Assembly: GCA_003415625.1 (NCBI GenBank)
Contig: PYIU01000003.1
Coordinates: 3,038,001-3,102,000 of the forward strand
DNA: 64,000 nt
DNA from: Aquanectria penicillioides
Taxonomy: Eukaryota > Ascomycota > Sordariomycetes > Hypocreales > Nectriaceae
Reading direction: 5' to 3'
Shown one piece after another: positions 1-12,187 of this stretch (positions are counted from its first letter, which is position 1; each line of letters opens with the position of its first letter). The notes below the pieces were generated by a model. The model worked only from the letters and a program-made list of their open reading frames with translations. It was not told the origin of the DNA and made no database searches. The translations under genes and the position numbers were made by a program.

Positions 1-2008
1 CCAGGCCCCTTACCATGACCACGGTGGAAAAATTCCAGCTTCACCGTCGACGTGAAACTTCGCCTTGCCGCACACAAGGGTTGTGTCTCTCATGCCACCA
101 ATTCAAAGACAACAAAGGTCAAGGTTTTGTAGGCAGAGACTCAGGAGCTCTGGAAATCCGCCCATGTCGCTTCAATGGATCAGATGGTTGGTTGCAAGGG
201 CCCGGCAGATGCAGTTGGAATCCTACTGAACCCAACACAGTTCAGCTACGAATGGACACAACCACAACAATAAATTACTTCTGTTTCTTTGTTTGTGGGT
301 TGCATTAACCCCTGTCGTAATCCAATTATTATGTGACACAACGAAGGGAAAGCGCCCTCAGCCAAACAACCTCGAAGGAAGCGATCCCTGACAAGGCCCT
401 CGGGTTTGAGCATCACGCACACTAGGCATGGGTAGGAGCCATATTGCGAGGCTGTGTTTAGAAATTCCCGTGGTGCCGACTTGCATGATGAGATGAAGGC
501 ATTTCATTCGAGGCAGAATGCAGGAATTCTTCACCAACAGCAAGATAAAGGCTCGTATTGAGTTTAACAAGTCATTCCGCGACGGGATTAGGCAGGTGGA
601 CCAGGGGCAGATACGAGGGGAAGACTAGGATTGGGCCAGGCGACTTATTTCGGCGACGTCAGCAGTCACCGCCCCGAATCGGAAGGGTGGCTGAGACAGA
701 ACGCGATGCTACAGCCTTCAGGGATAGAGGCTGTCTTTCTCAAGAGTGCATCCCCATTCACAATGCCAGTGTTGTTGGAGCACGCTCCAGAGGATGTTTC
801 GGCCAGCGTTGGAGATTGAGGCGTCAGCCCGGGGCTTGGGGATTTGCTCAGGGGTCCTCCTTTTCAGTGGAAGAAATGGGACGGTGCCCCGCCGGATTTG
901 AGACTTGGCTCTTTGAAGCAACGCCTCAAAAGCCAACTATCGAAGCCCCGGGCCTGACTAGAGCTGCAGACCCGCGCAAACGAAACAATATTACCAGTCT
1001 ATCGAGGCCTGGAATTGGGGTTTATTAACTTTTCACTGGCTCGCCTCCCTATTTCGCATCCCTATCCCGGCAATACGGCGAGGAAATGAGACGGGGCAAT
1101 TTCGTGTTGATGATGTACACCTTTGAGTTCCACGAAAGTCCTTCCTGGAAGGGCACAAGATGGTGAAATGTTTACGGACACGGGGGACTTCGCACTCGGG
1201 CTGTCGGTCCGGGGAAGAGGGGTGTGGGAGGAAGCTGTATGTGTAGTACGACGAACGGTACGAAGGAGGCAGGCCTGTGGTGACTAGTCGGTCGAGTTCC
1301 GCCAGCTGAACAGCCGAAAATGGTTCCTGGTAACTGGCGTCCCTGGCTTTAAAAAAGACTGCAGCGCAAACCTTGGCCCAAACAGAGAATATGTGAGGAA
1401 CAGAAGGAGGAGAAGAGAAAGAGAGAAATGTCACGCACCGCTCTTGGTCCGTCTACATACTTAGTTGAAGGGCAGCTACCCGCCGAGCGAAGCGACGCGA
1501 CAGCAGGGATGCCTGGATGAAGGATTGCTGCTGGCCGTTGGCGACACTTTGAAGGATCACCCTTTGGCTCATCCAAAGCCGGAGCTTTCCTACCTGAGCG
1601 CACACGCTGCTTTCGTTCTTCCCACCGCACCACCCCTGAATCATCAGCCAGTGTGCATCCACTTAGCGGTCCGCCTTACGCCATATGCGGAGTCTCTGTC
1701 TATCGGTTCGTCCGGCTTCGTCGACGGGCGCCCTCTGAGCGCTCAAGGGGGAGGCTGAGGTGGGTACATCGAATCGACACGTCGCTTGTCCTTGTCTCTG
1801 CATTTAGATGCCAGTCTGGTACCAGTCTGGTACCAAATTCTCTTAAAACGTGATTTGGACAAGGCCATTTGGATGGTGCACACGATCACGCCCATTTGTC
1901 CAACCGCTGACTCCCCATCCATCTTTCTTATTCCTTCAACCATTTCCTGTTTCCCACGTCGCATTGTGAGCACACTCATTTGACAGCCCATTTGCACACT
2001 CGATCCCG
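1..2008. other. Gene-free upstream region
   Basis: No open frame here has a recognisable domain or a plausible spliced structure. The last few hundred bases presumably hold the promoter and 5' leader of the GT31-like gene. An 11-bp unit (ccagtctggta) is directly duplicated at 1811-1832. Confidence 0.5.
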
Positions 2009-4263
2009 ATGGGTCTTGACCTGAGCTCCGCCTGGAGCTCGCCTCGGCGCTCAAAGCTCATTACATTTGCCGTCTTGGGCCTCTTCCTGCTGCTCCTCAT
2101 ACCCCTCTATCAGCTCAGCGACAGCGATGCGGTCTACGGTCATTTGACCAAATACCTCGGCCACGACGGCGCTTCCAACAGCGACCCAGGCGCCGTCGCA
2201 CCCCACGCCACCAGCAAAACTATCGAGGCTACGCCCAAAGGCACCCACGCAATTGACCAAACTCACAAGCCCGCCGACGAGAACAACAAGCAGAACCACA
2301 GCAACTCGCCCGACGAGAACAACAAGCAGAACCACAACAACTCGCCCGACGACAAGACAAAGGACAAAGGCGACGACAAACCTGAAGATAATGGCAACGT
2401 CGACCACGACCCGAAGAAACCCGAGGGCGAAGATCACAAGACGGAGAAGAAGCCTGAGGACGACAAGACCAAGATCGACGACAGCAAGAAGCTCGACGAA
2501 GAGAAGAAGCCCCAGGACGACCTCAAGCCAGCTGATGACAAGAAGCCCGAGGAGAAGAAGCCTGAAGAAACCAAGCCCAAGCCCACGCCGCCTGTAAACC
2601 CGCCAAACAACCCCAACGTTTATCCCAGCAGCCGCAAGTCTGTCTGCGACGGATTCCCTGCCCTGGACAACATCACCCTGGTCATGAAGACGGGCGCCAC
2701 CGAGGCCTTCGAAAAGCTCCCTACCCAGCTCTTGACCAGCCTTCAGTGCATCGATGATTTCCTGCTGTTCTCAGACTTGGTAAGTGGGCTTCCTGCAATG
2801 ATGATTTGATGGCGTAGACTTCGGCACCCTTTGTGGCGTGCAGAAAAAAATTCCAGTCTGCCGCGCGCGCGCAGACGCCCGCAGGCACGCACATACCCAC
2901 TGCTGAACCTACGTCAATGTCGATCTGCGAGCTTAAGCCCCCTTCAAGCTTGCTACGGCGACTCAACCAGAGACGGGAAAACATGAGACTAACAAATTCC
3001 ATAGGAGCAAACCGTTGGAAACTACCATGTCATTGATGTTCTCTCCGATGTCCACGAAGATGCCAAGCAGGGTCTCATGGAGTTCGACCTTTACAAGTCG
3101 CAGGCTACCTGCCCCGTGTCCCAGAAGGACTGCACCAGCAAGATGAGAGGCGGCTGGGAACTCGACAAGTACAAGTTCCTTCACATGATTGAGCGTGCCT
3201 GGCAGATGCGCCCCAACAAGGAGTGGTATGTGTTCGCCGAGGCCGACAGCTACGTCTTCTGGCCCAATTTGATCTGGTGGCTTCATAACAAGGTGTCGCC
3301 CGAGAAGCATCCCTACGTTGGAAGTGTGGCTTTGCTCAAGAACATGCCCTTCGCCCACGGCGGTAGCGGCTACGTCATTGCTGGAGAGACTGTTAAGATG
3401 ATGGCCGAGACTCCAGGCCTGGCCGCCAAGTACGATTTGATGGCCCCCCATGAGTGCTGTGGTGACTACCTCATGGCTCTCGCGGTCAACGATACCGGTT
3501 CCCTCGTGAAGCAGGCTCATCCCATGTTCAACGGCGAGAAGCCCAACACACTACCCTACGGACATGGCCATTGGTGTGAGCCTCTCCTAACTATGCACCA
3601 CATGAACTCGGAGGAGGTCAGTGCGGCGTGGCACTATGAGCAGACTCGTAACAAGACGGTACGCGTGGATCCCAGAACCACATGAGTGACAAAAGTCGAG
3701 GAAGATGAAGCTAACACGAAAAATAGGGCATTCTTCAAATCAAGGAGATGTACGAGGCCTTTATGGCCCCCAAGCTTGTCGAGAAGCGAGATCAATATGA
3801 CAACCTCTCGGATGACGTCTGCTACATCGGTGTGGATGAAGTTGCCCAGGCGGAAGCCAGCGACCACGAGAAGAGCCGCCAGAAGCCCGAGAAGGAAAAG
3901 AACCCTACCGAGCTCCAGGCCCATTTCTCTCCCGATCACTGCTCCAGGGTTTGCATGTCTCAAGGCGTCGACATGCTCCAGGAGGAGTACGACGCCATGG
4001 ACAATGACAGCCAGCGCTTTACCCTGCTCAAGACCCGATACGATGAGCGTGCCAAGGACAAGAACTGGAACAAGGAGCGTCACTGCTTCCAGTGGCGCTA
4101 CCACAAGAAGACATGCTGCATTTCCAAGAGCTTCAAGCTCGGCAAGCCTCGCAAGGAGGACAAGGTCGAGGATCGATGGACCAGCGGATGGTTCGTCGAC
4201 GGCATCAACAAGTGGATTGAAGCCAAGGGCAAGTGTGAGCCCGAGTGGAGGAACATCGACTAA
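2009..4263 (+). CDS. GT31-like glycosyltransferase, type II membrane protein
   Basis: Three exons, 2009-2779, 3005-3658 and 3727-4263, join in phase at GT..AG borders to give 653 residues. Residues about 17-35 form a single hydrophobic anchor behind a short, basic cytosolic tail, the layout of a Golgi type II glycosyltransferase. Residues about 70-200 are a low-complexity stem rich in Lys, Asp, Glu and Pro, with a 12-residue tandem duplication. The catalytic part begins near residue 215. It contains EQTVGNYHVIDVLSD across the first splice site and EWYVFAEADSYVFWPNLIWW, where EADS sits in the position of the DxD metal/nucleotide-sugar motif of fringe and core-1 galactosyltransferase-like GT31 enzymes. 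The family assignment rests on these motifs. Donor and acceptor sugars cannot be told from sequence. The start is the first ATG and directly precedes the membrane anchor. Confidence 0.82.
2276..2347 (+). repeat. 36-bp tandem duplication in the GT31 stem
   Basis: Two adjacent 36-bp units (2276-2311 and 2312-2347) differ at one base. They encode DENNKQNHSNSP followed by DENNKQNHNNSP, lengthening the stem in frame. Confidence 0.9.
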
Positions 4264-5475
4264 ATTGTAGTATATATGGTACATCCAACTGCATGCCGCT
4301 GGAGAAAGGCGGCAATGGCGGTACCCTTGGGCACGGCGTTCATTTTTTTTTTTTTTTTCCGTATCTTCCTCTGCTCGGTTGGGCATTTCTTGTACACCAC
4401 CATCACCACCACTACCACCATGATTTAGAGGGTTCGTTCTTCGGAAACAACTTATTCGGCGTTTGAGGCGATGGCTGGGGCAGCTGGGGCTTGGAAGGGT
4501 ATTTCTTATTCTATTTTATATGTCCTGCGCGTGGTGATGATGATGGGGGGCTGAGGGGGAAGGGATATCCGTACCACCAGCCATGACGGCAGCGCCTAAA
4601 AATGAAAAAACGCGAAGCTACCAAAAATGCAAAACCACGGGCTGTACACGGTTCGCGTTCACTCATTGACCTTGCCTGAGCATTATCAGCTTTGTGTGTT
4701 AGTATTTTGTTCTGAGGGGATGTCCCCATCTCCTGCTGGGAGTAACCCCTCCCCCGCGTTCCAACTCAACCGCCATGGTGGATGCCCTAGGCCTTAATCA
4801 GGCAGCTTCATCGTCCCATGACTCGATAAACAAGGTATTTTATTTATTCAAGTCCAACTGGACGTTCCCGGTGGAAGCAGTCGTGGGACCCCATGATGAG
4901 GGGTGGCTAGAATCCACCGAAAACGGGAGGGGCCAGCTTCAGATGGAAACCCAATGTCGTGATGTGATGAGGAGCCCTGACAGCATGTTTTGAACCAGTC
5001 GATGTGACTGCTTCAATGGAGGGGATGGCCGTTTGCTACATGATCCTACCAGTCTCGTCGTAGGATCTCAACCCAATTTTTTTCTCACAATCACATCAAA
5101 CACACGGCACCAAAAGTTTATACATCTTGAAATAAGTTGATTCATCACGCAAGGCGTGGTTGATTACCAGGGACATGCCATGTCCACTTTCTGTTGATTC
5201 CATTTGACCCAGTTTAACCCCCGACATTATCCGTCATTTCTCTCATAGACCAATGTTGATAAATTGGTGCTTGATACAATATCTCCCATTTATCCCAGCA
5301 AAAGAAGCCTTTTCTTCTTTTTAGAAATTCGATGTCGCCTAGATCCAGATAGGCACTGTGATTTGATGTGCCGCCTTTTGTTCTGGTCATTTCCTCCAAC
5401 ATAATTCCACTCATTATTCATTGTTCTTTTGTTGTTGTCAATCATTCATCTTTCGTTCTTGCGTAATAAGCGCAG
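4264..5475. other. 3' flanks of two convergent genes
   Basis: This stretch separates the ends of the GT31-like gene and the F-box gene. It holds a T run near 4343-4358 and a CAC/CAT-rich simple stretch near 4396-4422. No supportable gene is seen. Confidence 0.5.
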
Positions 5476-6399
5476 CTATTGTGCCGCTGCCTTCTTTCCT
5501 CCGTGGCGCCCGCACCGATGAGGGTTCTTTGGAGACTTCATGTAGCAGTAAGTCTTGGCGCCTTCGGGTGCCGGCTTGCCATAGACCTCCTTGATGGAGC
5601 AGTACTCGTAGCCTTCGCCCATCCAATCCTTCATGTGACGGTGCAACTCGCAGCGGGAGATACCGCACTTTCGGCAGTACACTTGACCCTTGACTCGCAT
5701 CTGTTCCATTGCGCTCTCCTCCCTGGCCGCATTTTGCTCCTTGGGGTGGATGAGTGGCCCAGCGCCGCGCCACGCCCATTCCAAGTCGTTGGGGCCGGAG
5801 TATCGGCTGGAAAGAGGTACAGTTCCGTGCATTCGCCGATGAATCTCGTAGAAGTTGGAGTTGGTGAGACCAAGGCAGACACTGTCAATAGGGTCGAGGA
5901 AGTCGAAAATGGCATAGTGCAGTTCCGAAGGAAGATCGAGGATGGTGAAGTCCTTTGGAGGCTGGGGCTGGCCAGGAGGAACTGGTTCGTAATCCATGAC
6001 GGAATACGAGCGACGAGGAGGAGGCAGTTTTGGTCGTAGAGGTAGCTGTGCATTCTGTTCCTGTGCAGGGGTTGCTGGAGTCTGGGGCTCGACAGGGGTT
6101 GGCCATGGGGCATGTTCAGGAATGGGGGCATGTCGCTCAACCTGTGATGCGGTTGAGTATATAGGTTGGGGCGGCGCATTGTCGCCTTGATAGTCGGTCA
6201 TCGACCAACCTCGCCTTGGTGTCTTCATCATTCCCTTTTTCTTTTTCAGCTCCCGCATGCGCTGGGCATGTTCCTCCCGGGACATGATTGAAGAGTCGGT
6301 CCTTCCAAGGTTGGGTCGCCTCATAAGAGGGCCGTCGACAGCCTCATGGGCGGGTGCTCCTTTTGGAGAGATAGCGGGATCGGCCAAAACTTGAACCAT
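5476..6399 (-). CDS. F-box protein with Cys-rich C-terminus
   Basis: A single uninterrupted frame of 307 residues starts at ATG 6399 in the context ACAATGG. Residues about 150-192 match an F-box (DFTILDLPSELHYAIFDFL, then DSVCLGLTNSNFYEI), which in this family binds Skp1 and places the protein as a candidate SCF ubiquitin-ligase adaptor. The first 145 residues are Pro/Gln-rich and probably disordered. They carry one short motif twice: RRGWSMTDY near 62 and RRSYSVMDY near 129. The C-terminal part has paired cysteines (YCRKCGISRCELHRH at 241-255, later Cys 267, 285 and 296) that may bind zinc. There is no WD, LRR or Kelch substrate domain, so the target is unknown. Confidence 0.75.
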   Translation of the reverse strand: MVQVLADPAISPKGAPAHEAVDGPLMRRPNLGRTDSSIMSREEHAQRMRELKKKKGMMKTPRRGWSMTDYQGDNAPPQPIYSTASQVERHAPIPEHAPWPTPVEPQTPATPAQEQNAQLPLRPKLPPPRRSYSVMDYEPVPPGQPQPPKDFTILDLPSELHYAIFDFLDPIDSVCLGLTNSNFYEIHRRMHGTVPLSSRYSGPNDLEWAWRGAGPLIHPKEQNAAREESAMEQMRVKGQVYCRKCGISRCELHRHMKDWMGEGYEYCSIKEVYGKPAPEGAKTYCYMKSPKNPHRCGRHGGKKAAAQ

Positions 6400-9300
6400 T
6401 GTCGGTTGATGATAGGCTGCAGAGGATTCAACTTGTCCGTATATTGCCGTCTAATTTGTTGTTTAGCTGCAATCCCTGTATCAATAGTTGTATGCACAGG
6501 GGATTAGGGTGGTTGTGGTTGAATTGTGTTGCTAAAGCGCGAGACCAGCGGTGACGGTTAGCGCCCAGGGGTTGGGATATTATGTTACGTTGACGATGTT
6601 GTTGTGGCGTCGTTTGATAGATGAATGGTGGGATGAGATCCTCACTAGCAAGTTCATGAGCAGGCGTCCGATATAAGTCGAAGCTGATGAACAAGAAGAC
6701 CAAGACCGAAGTCAAAAGTTGCGAGTGGCGACGCCGAGTCGGTTATAAAGACTTGACGCTGTGGCAGGAGCCGGTCGGAAACCGAAGGCGGTGGGTGGTG
6801 TGATGGGTCCGGACCCATCGTGGGCCAATTCGAGATCTCGTTCCAGAGGGGGGGGGCAACCCCAAGTTCCTTCAGCCAAGAAAAGAGCCTTGATAAGCTA
6901 GGAAACGCTAGTGCGAGGCACAGAGCAGACGGCAGGGCGAGGGCGACTGTGAGCGACTGTGAGCGACTGTGAGCGTTGCCCACCATGCTCTCTGCTTGGT
7001 CCGTGTTGGCCATCTGACATGGCAAACTTGGCAGGCCTCGCTCGTCCTGGCTTGGTTGCCGCGTATGCCGGGCCTGACTCGACGGCCTAAACAACGGCGG
7101 TGGCAAGTCACAGGCCTAGCTGCAGCGGACCCATCGATCAACGGCATCTGGAGAAGTCTTTGATCCTCACAAACCTTGCAGCTATCACCGGGCCGGGTGT
7201 TGTGTTCTGGCTGCCATCGTATGACGGGGGCATCGCTGCCGGGCGGCGTCCTCCCCCAGACCACAATGATGCTGTGAGTTGGTCATGTGGGAGAAAATCC
7301 GGATGGCCCGCCCCCAAGCCTCAAACCAAGACGAGAGCTTGCGTGAGTGCGGCTCCGTCCATGTCCAAGTCAGGTAATCCCGCCGGAAACAAATCCAACG
7401 TATCGCCGCTCTGGAAAAGAATGCCGTCCAACATGGCATCGAAGCTATCATTAGAACACCAGCCAAAAAGTCGACACACAAACGTGGACCGGCTAGCCAC
7501 AACGGCGGAGAGGCCCGAGTTACACAAGAGTGCGCCGTAGATTCTCGTTGTAGCACCGTTAGCGAGCAAGCCAGTCGTCATTCTGGAGCCTCTCTGGAGA
7601 CCATGCACCTCACCAGAAAGGCTAACGGGCCGGCGAGCCCCGCCTAAAGCGGGCCCGATCTTCAGAACAAACGAGGATCCTCAAACTGTTACGTCGTCTA
7701 CCAACTCCACTGATATCTTCTGGGCATCCTCTCTGGTTAAAACAGGGCAAGGATCGCCTTCATCAGTCTTCTAACGGCAGCGAGGATTTTTCCTTTTCTC
7801 GCGACATCCTTTGCTACCCACCCTCTAGGACTCGACTCCTTCTGGCTGAAGGAGGGCTTGGCCCTGAGACAGACACGTCGTGAAAATCTAAACCCTCGGA
7901 TGAGATTAGTCACTTTGTCGGGATCCCCGACTTGTTTTCGGGATTCCGAGCATGGATGGGATGGATGCATGGTATGGCCACTCACTGCAGTCCATCTGGC
8001 TCTCAGAGACTTGAATTTGGTCCCTGGCCTAGAAGTTCCGCGAGTCAACTACCCACCCATCCCATCCCACCCGTGCGTGCATGCCATGCCATGCGGTGCC
8101 ATGCCCTATCTCTCCCTTCCCTTCATAGCCCTGCCATCCCATCTCGCCGCATCCGCAGGTGCATAAACCTAGTTTCGATTCCGTACCCCGCCGGCTTGGT
8201 TGTCTTGTCGCCCAAGTCCACCACCATCGGATCCGACAAGATATGGTAGACCTCTTGTTGATCATTGTCAAAACCCCCCACGTGGCAGGTCAAGCGACGG
8301 GGGCCATGCAACCATGCATGGTGCCACCACCCAGTCGTAAGAGAAATTTCTATCTCATCCACTGTTGTAGGCATTCGCATCGCCCATGCCACTCTAACAT
8401 GTTATCGGAGATGAGCGAATCCTCGTGATGCCGTTGCAACAGAGCTGCACATATGTCAGCCCAAGGTAGGTGTCGGGTTAGTGTTGGTCTGAACTGCCGG
8501 GATATCAGAAACCAGCAAACTTGTTGATATGGGCAGCGGTAGGGAAGACCAAAACCTGCTGCAAGTTGTTACATGATCGTCAAGGTGGTGGGCACCTGAA
8601 TGTCAAACGTTACCCATTTTTGGATGTGTTGTGGGTAGCAGGGACGGCCCGGCAGCGCACGCGCATACTGTCCCGCATTCAACTGATTGCAAACAATAAA
8701 AACCCCATACAAGGATTCATTTGTGCTCCGGGAGGTTGTATGGGATTGAAATTCCTTGGAAAAGGTTGTCACGTTGAGATTTCTATGTATCGGCGGCTTC
8801 CTCGCCTTATGCCAGCATCACGTGGAAGAATCTCCTGATATTTGTCACCATTGGCAGGCATGCACCATCACTGCACCTGCCCACCAGTATGAAGCATCAC
8901 GTCTTCGTTCCGAACGAGCCTTTGCTGCAACAACATTTGGTATCAATTGGGCTCTTAAATCCTACCCAACATCAACGAAGCAATTCCATTGTCCGGGATG
9001 CAACCCATCCGCCTAGAATATCTCGGTATGGCCTCCCCTTTCGAGCGCAAGGTTCTGGGTGTGCGTGTGCGTCGGAGATGGCTTGCAGAAATACATCTTT
9101 TCGGAATACCGGGTTTGGAAATGCCACTAGGATGCAGACTTCGTACACACTATGCACCTAGTGGTCTCAACCTGCAACCGGACAGCCACGACGGACAGGT
9201 GAGGCTCACCATCTGGTTGGTCCGAACGTAATTTGTCGGCATCAAGCTGAGCAATCCCAACCTCGGAACCCGCAAACAATGTCGGTTAACTGTACTAAGT

Positions 9301-11070
9301 CACTGAGTGCGTTCCCTGAAACTGGCCGTGTGTCCGGTCTGTCCGTAACCAAGATCCAACTAGATGCACAGGAAGCCGTAGACACACCACACGTCGCTTG
9401 TATCACGACGCATTTCGCAGGTGTGGTGACATCTTACACCCGCACGAATCGATTCGGTGAATGCCTCGATGTTTTGATCATCCGTAATAACTCCTCTAAA
9501 TGAAAAGGGAAACTCTAGTTCATGGTGCGTTCACTACACCCATCGTGCATGAGGCAGGGTCAGACGCCTCGCCGATATCACGCATGAGCCGACCCGACAG
9601 CGGAGTTTCCATCCTGGTTCGTGTTCATTGACTCGGAAAGAGAGAGGATCCGGAGAGTCCTAATGGGGTTAAGTTGACATGACGATGCAATGCGAGTGCA
9701 TATGGCTGCGGTTGCAGGCAAACGGATGTGATGCTATCGCCTGGGAGGCCTGATGGATGAATCAATGGTCTGATTGACACATGTGTCTGGGAAGATTCGA
9801 AACGCTGCTTTGGTTCTCGTCGATATCGAATCGTGATACCCCAAGATTCATGCTGTAGATTTTGCTTTTTCCCTGCATCTCGTCCATCCTTCTTTATCAG
9901 TTGAATAAAGTTGTCATGAAGAGCACTGACACGCTCTAACACCGGCATCGGTGAGGTTTCAACCACTGCGTTGTTCATCATCATTTACAAGAACGAGAGG
10001 AGCTCTTGTCTAATACTCCTGGCTACACGTTACGCTCCCGACCCTTGGGATAAGTTATCTCACCCTTCCAAATGTAGGAAGCGGAAACATTATATTTTTC
10101 GGTATCGAACTCACCGATCAACTGTTGTCATGACAAGTCGTCTGGGTACACTTACCCTATACTAGGTGTCGCAAATTTCGTCAAAACCTCACTAAATTCT
10201 GATCATCGACATAAAATTGGGCCCTGACCACCACAAGGACATTGATTCGCTGACGGGAGAAAGCACTCTAATCCGAGGAAACGCATAATGACCTCCCTGG
10301 ACAACTTGAAGATTTCAATGCGCCAAGAAGTCTACAGGGCTGAGACAACAGGCGCCTCCCTCCCTGAAACCCGCAAGATCCCCCCTCAGTGATGTGCTAG
10401 GATAGCTTTGGGGAACCTTATGAAAACCATTACTATTCAAGTTATATGTCGCGTGACAGGTCGAAGATTTCCTCCAAGTGAATAGCTGTTTGGGATCAAT
10501 GTGCCGTTCATCTCGCTTGTTAACATCTAAATATAGACCCCTTGAGGGAGAGGGCGCATGAACAACGTGTCATTGAGAGGATCAATAAACGGTTGAGCAT
10601 CTGTTGGGGACGGATGATTACACATAGAACCAAGCGCGCGCGTGGAGTTTGTAGCCCTGCCGACCCATGATGGAACGGAGAACACGACCTCAATTTTTTT
10701 TTTAAAACATCCTCATTTCACCTCTGGAATGTGGAGTCGACGACAACAATGACATTGTGTGGTTCCAATGGAAGCTGGCATTGCTGGTGGCGATTAGGAG
10801 GTAGTGGATGGGATCGGGGAATTATTGGAACAAGCCAGCGAATGTGGCACAAGATTGTCAACACCAACGAATATGTACATCCAAGGCCTGCAAAACACAA
10901 TTGTCGGCAGATGGCTCAACCAGAAGCTCGTTCATTTCCTTCGCATTCTCAATGAATGACATACTTCCCAGGTTCCCAAACGCCACAGATGAACTGGAAC
11001 TATCCACACCCGGAAGGAATGCTCTCGGTCAGAGCAGACTTTGACTATTTCCCAGCTCTTTAGTTATCGC
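6400..11070. other. Long gene-poor region
   Basis: About 4.7 kb without a supportable gene. The small open frames show no domain, no codon regularity and no spliceable partner. Short repeats occur, such as a 10-bp unit three times at 6943-6972 and overlapping atgcc-type words near 8083-8103. I see no terminal repeats of a transposon. Confidence 0.5.
6943..6972. repeat. 10-bp tandem repeat, three copies
   Basis: The unit gcgactgtga occurs three times head to tail upstream of the F-box gene. Confidence 0.9.
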
Positions 11071-11787
11071 TTAGATGGCGACCCAGATGAGCATGACGAC
11101 AACGTCCAGACCCTTGCCCTCACCACCGTCGTACTTGTAGGTCCACATGCCGTCCTTCTTCTCATCCCAATACGCGCCAGTCGCGCTGTGCATTCCTCGT
11201 CGGCCGACGTGGGGCTTGCCATCGGTGGCGGTAGCTTCGGAGCTGGTGGAAATGTGAGGCTCCTCGGCTTGGGTCTCGGTGCCTCCACGGGCCTTGTTCA
11301 GGGCCGACGTGGGAACGAGGTGCTGGACAATAGTGCTGTTGCATGCGAACTTGAAGGAGGGAGCCGAGGCGCCCTGGGGGTCGACTCGGAAATGACAGCC
11401 TTCAGCACGGAGCTCTAGAAGTGGATGGGTTAATGGATGTTGAGGGCGTCGTCAAGGGAGGTGGGTGTCGCTGGGGGTTCGCGCGCGGGGGGAGAGCCAT
11501 GTTCCACTCACGATGATGGCCGAGTTCCACTGCTCAGTCTTTCCATGGTCGTAGAAATCAGCATTGCCGATGGCGCTGTTGCAAGCCTGCAGGAAAATTG
11601 GAATCAGTACGCGTGTCATCAAGGCGAATACCGTCGACCGAGGCGGTAAGGCAAGCAGCAGGGCAAAGAGCGCCATACATCGGTGGCAATCTGCTTGAGG
11701 CGGTTGAAAGGGACGGGCTGCGTGCTTCGTTAGTCTAGAGCGACCTTGATCAGGGTGAATTGCTATTGTTCGTACAGGAGTAGCCAT
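11071..11787 (-). CDS. Dynein light chain, Tctex-1 (DYNLT) type, with probable frameshift
   Basis: Four exons on the minus strand: 11776-11787, 11679-11717, 11512-11586 and 11071-11412/11414. The protein begins MATPPVPFNRLKQIATD, continues ACNSAIGNADFYDHGKTEQW and ends GLDVVVMLIWVAI. These are hallmarks of Tctex-1 light chains, which dimerise on dynein intermediate chain in the cytoplasmic dynein motor. Exon 4 is odd. The acceptor ctag at 11415 opens SSVLKAVISESTP, the conserved family sequence, but that frame then needs one more C in the C5 run (11376-11380) to reach ASAPSFKFACNSTIVQHL. A second AG two bases further keeps frame without correction but replaces the conserved stretch with LRAEGCHFRVDPQG. 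About 155 residues either way. Family assignment is firm; the exon 4 reading is not. Confidence 0.85.
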
Positions 11788-12010
11788 TTTGAAGGTTGTT
11801 GTAGAGGATAGTAGGTGGAGATGAAAGGTAGAAGTTGATGGCGTGGTTTAGGGGAATAGTCGGTAAACAAACAAAGTTGAGGCGTCGAATCGTCACGTCG
11901 TTATCCGGAATCGGACTATGCACGACCGAAAAAAAGATTTTAGTATCATGCAAAAACAAAGCCCAAGTTCATGCACAGGGTATGCCCAACATTCAAGGAT
12001 TTGCGATACT

Positions 12011-12016
12011 CACGTG
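12011..12016. promoter_or_regulatory. CACGTG box 1
   Basis: A perfect palindromic E-box 513 bases upstream of the VTC1 start. CACGTG is the core site of phosphate-responsive bHLH regulators (Pho4 in yeast, NUC-1 in Neurospora), and yeast VTC genes are PHO-regulated. Function here is inferred. Confidence 0.45.
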
Positions 12017-12154
12017 CAGCTCACAGGCGCCGTTGCTCGACCGTGCAGTCCGGGACCAGTCTTAAATGTGCTATCGTTGCTTGGTGCTTTGTGCCTGGTG
12101 TCTTTCCCTTTCGGGTTCTGCATCGGAGGTGCATTCCGCAGCGCGGGGCAACCA

Positions 12155-12160
12155 CACGTG
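12155..12160. promoter_or_regulatory. CACGTG box 2
   Basis: Second perfect CACGTG, 369 bases upstream of the VTC1 start and 22 bases from box 3. The close pair strengthens the case for bHLH binding. Confidence 0.5.
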
Positions 12161-12171
12161 ACCTGAAACAA

Positions 12172-12176
12172 CCAAT
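12172..12176 (+). promoter_or_regulatory. CCAAT box between E-boxes
   Basis: CCAAT lies in the 22-base gap between CACGTG boxes 2 and 3. It is a potential Hap/CBF complex site. Confidence 0.35.
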
Positions 12177-12181
12177 CGGCC

Positions 12182-12187
12182 CACGTG
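12182..12187. promoter_or_regulatory. CACGTG box 3
   Basis: Third perfect CACGTG, 342 bases upstream of the VTC1 start. Confidence 0.5.

Noticed and set aside
3634..4386. 250-codon minus-strand open frame
   Set aside because: It is antisense to GT31 exon 3, rich in Leu/Val as expected from the complement of GC-biased coding DNA, and has no domain.
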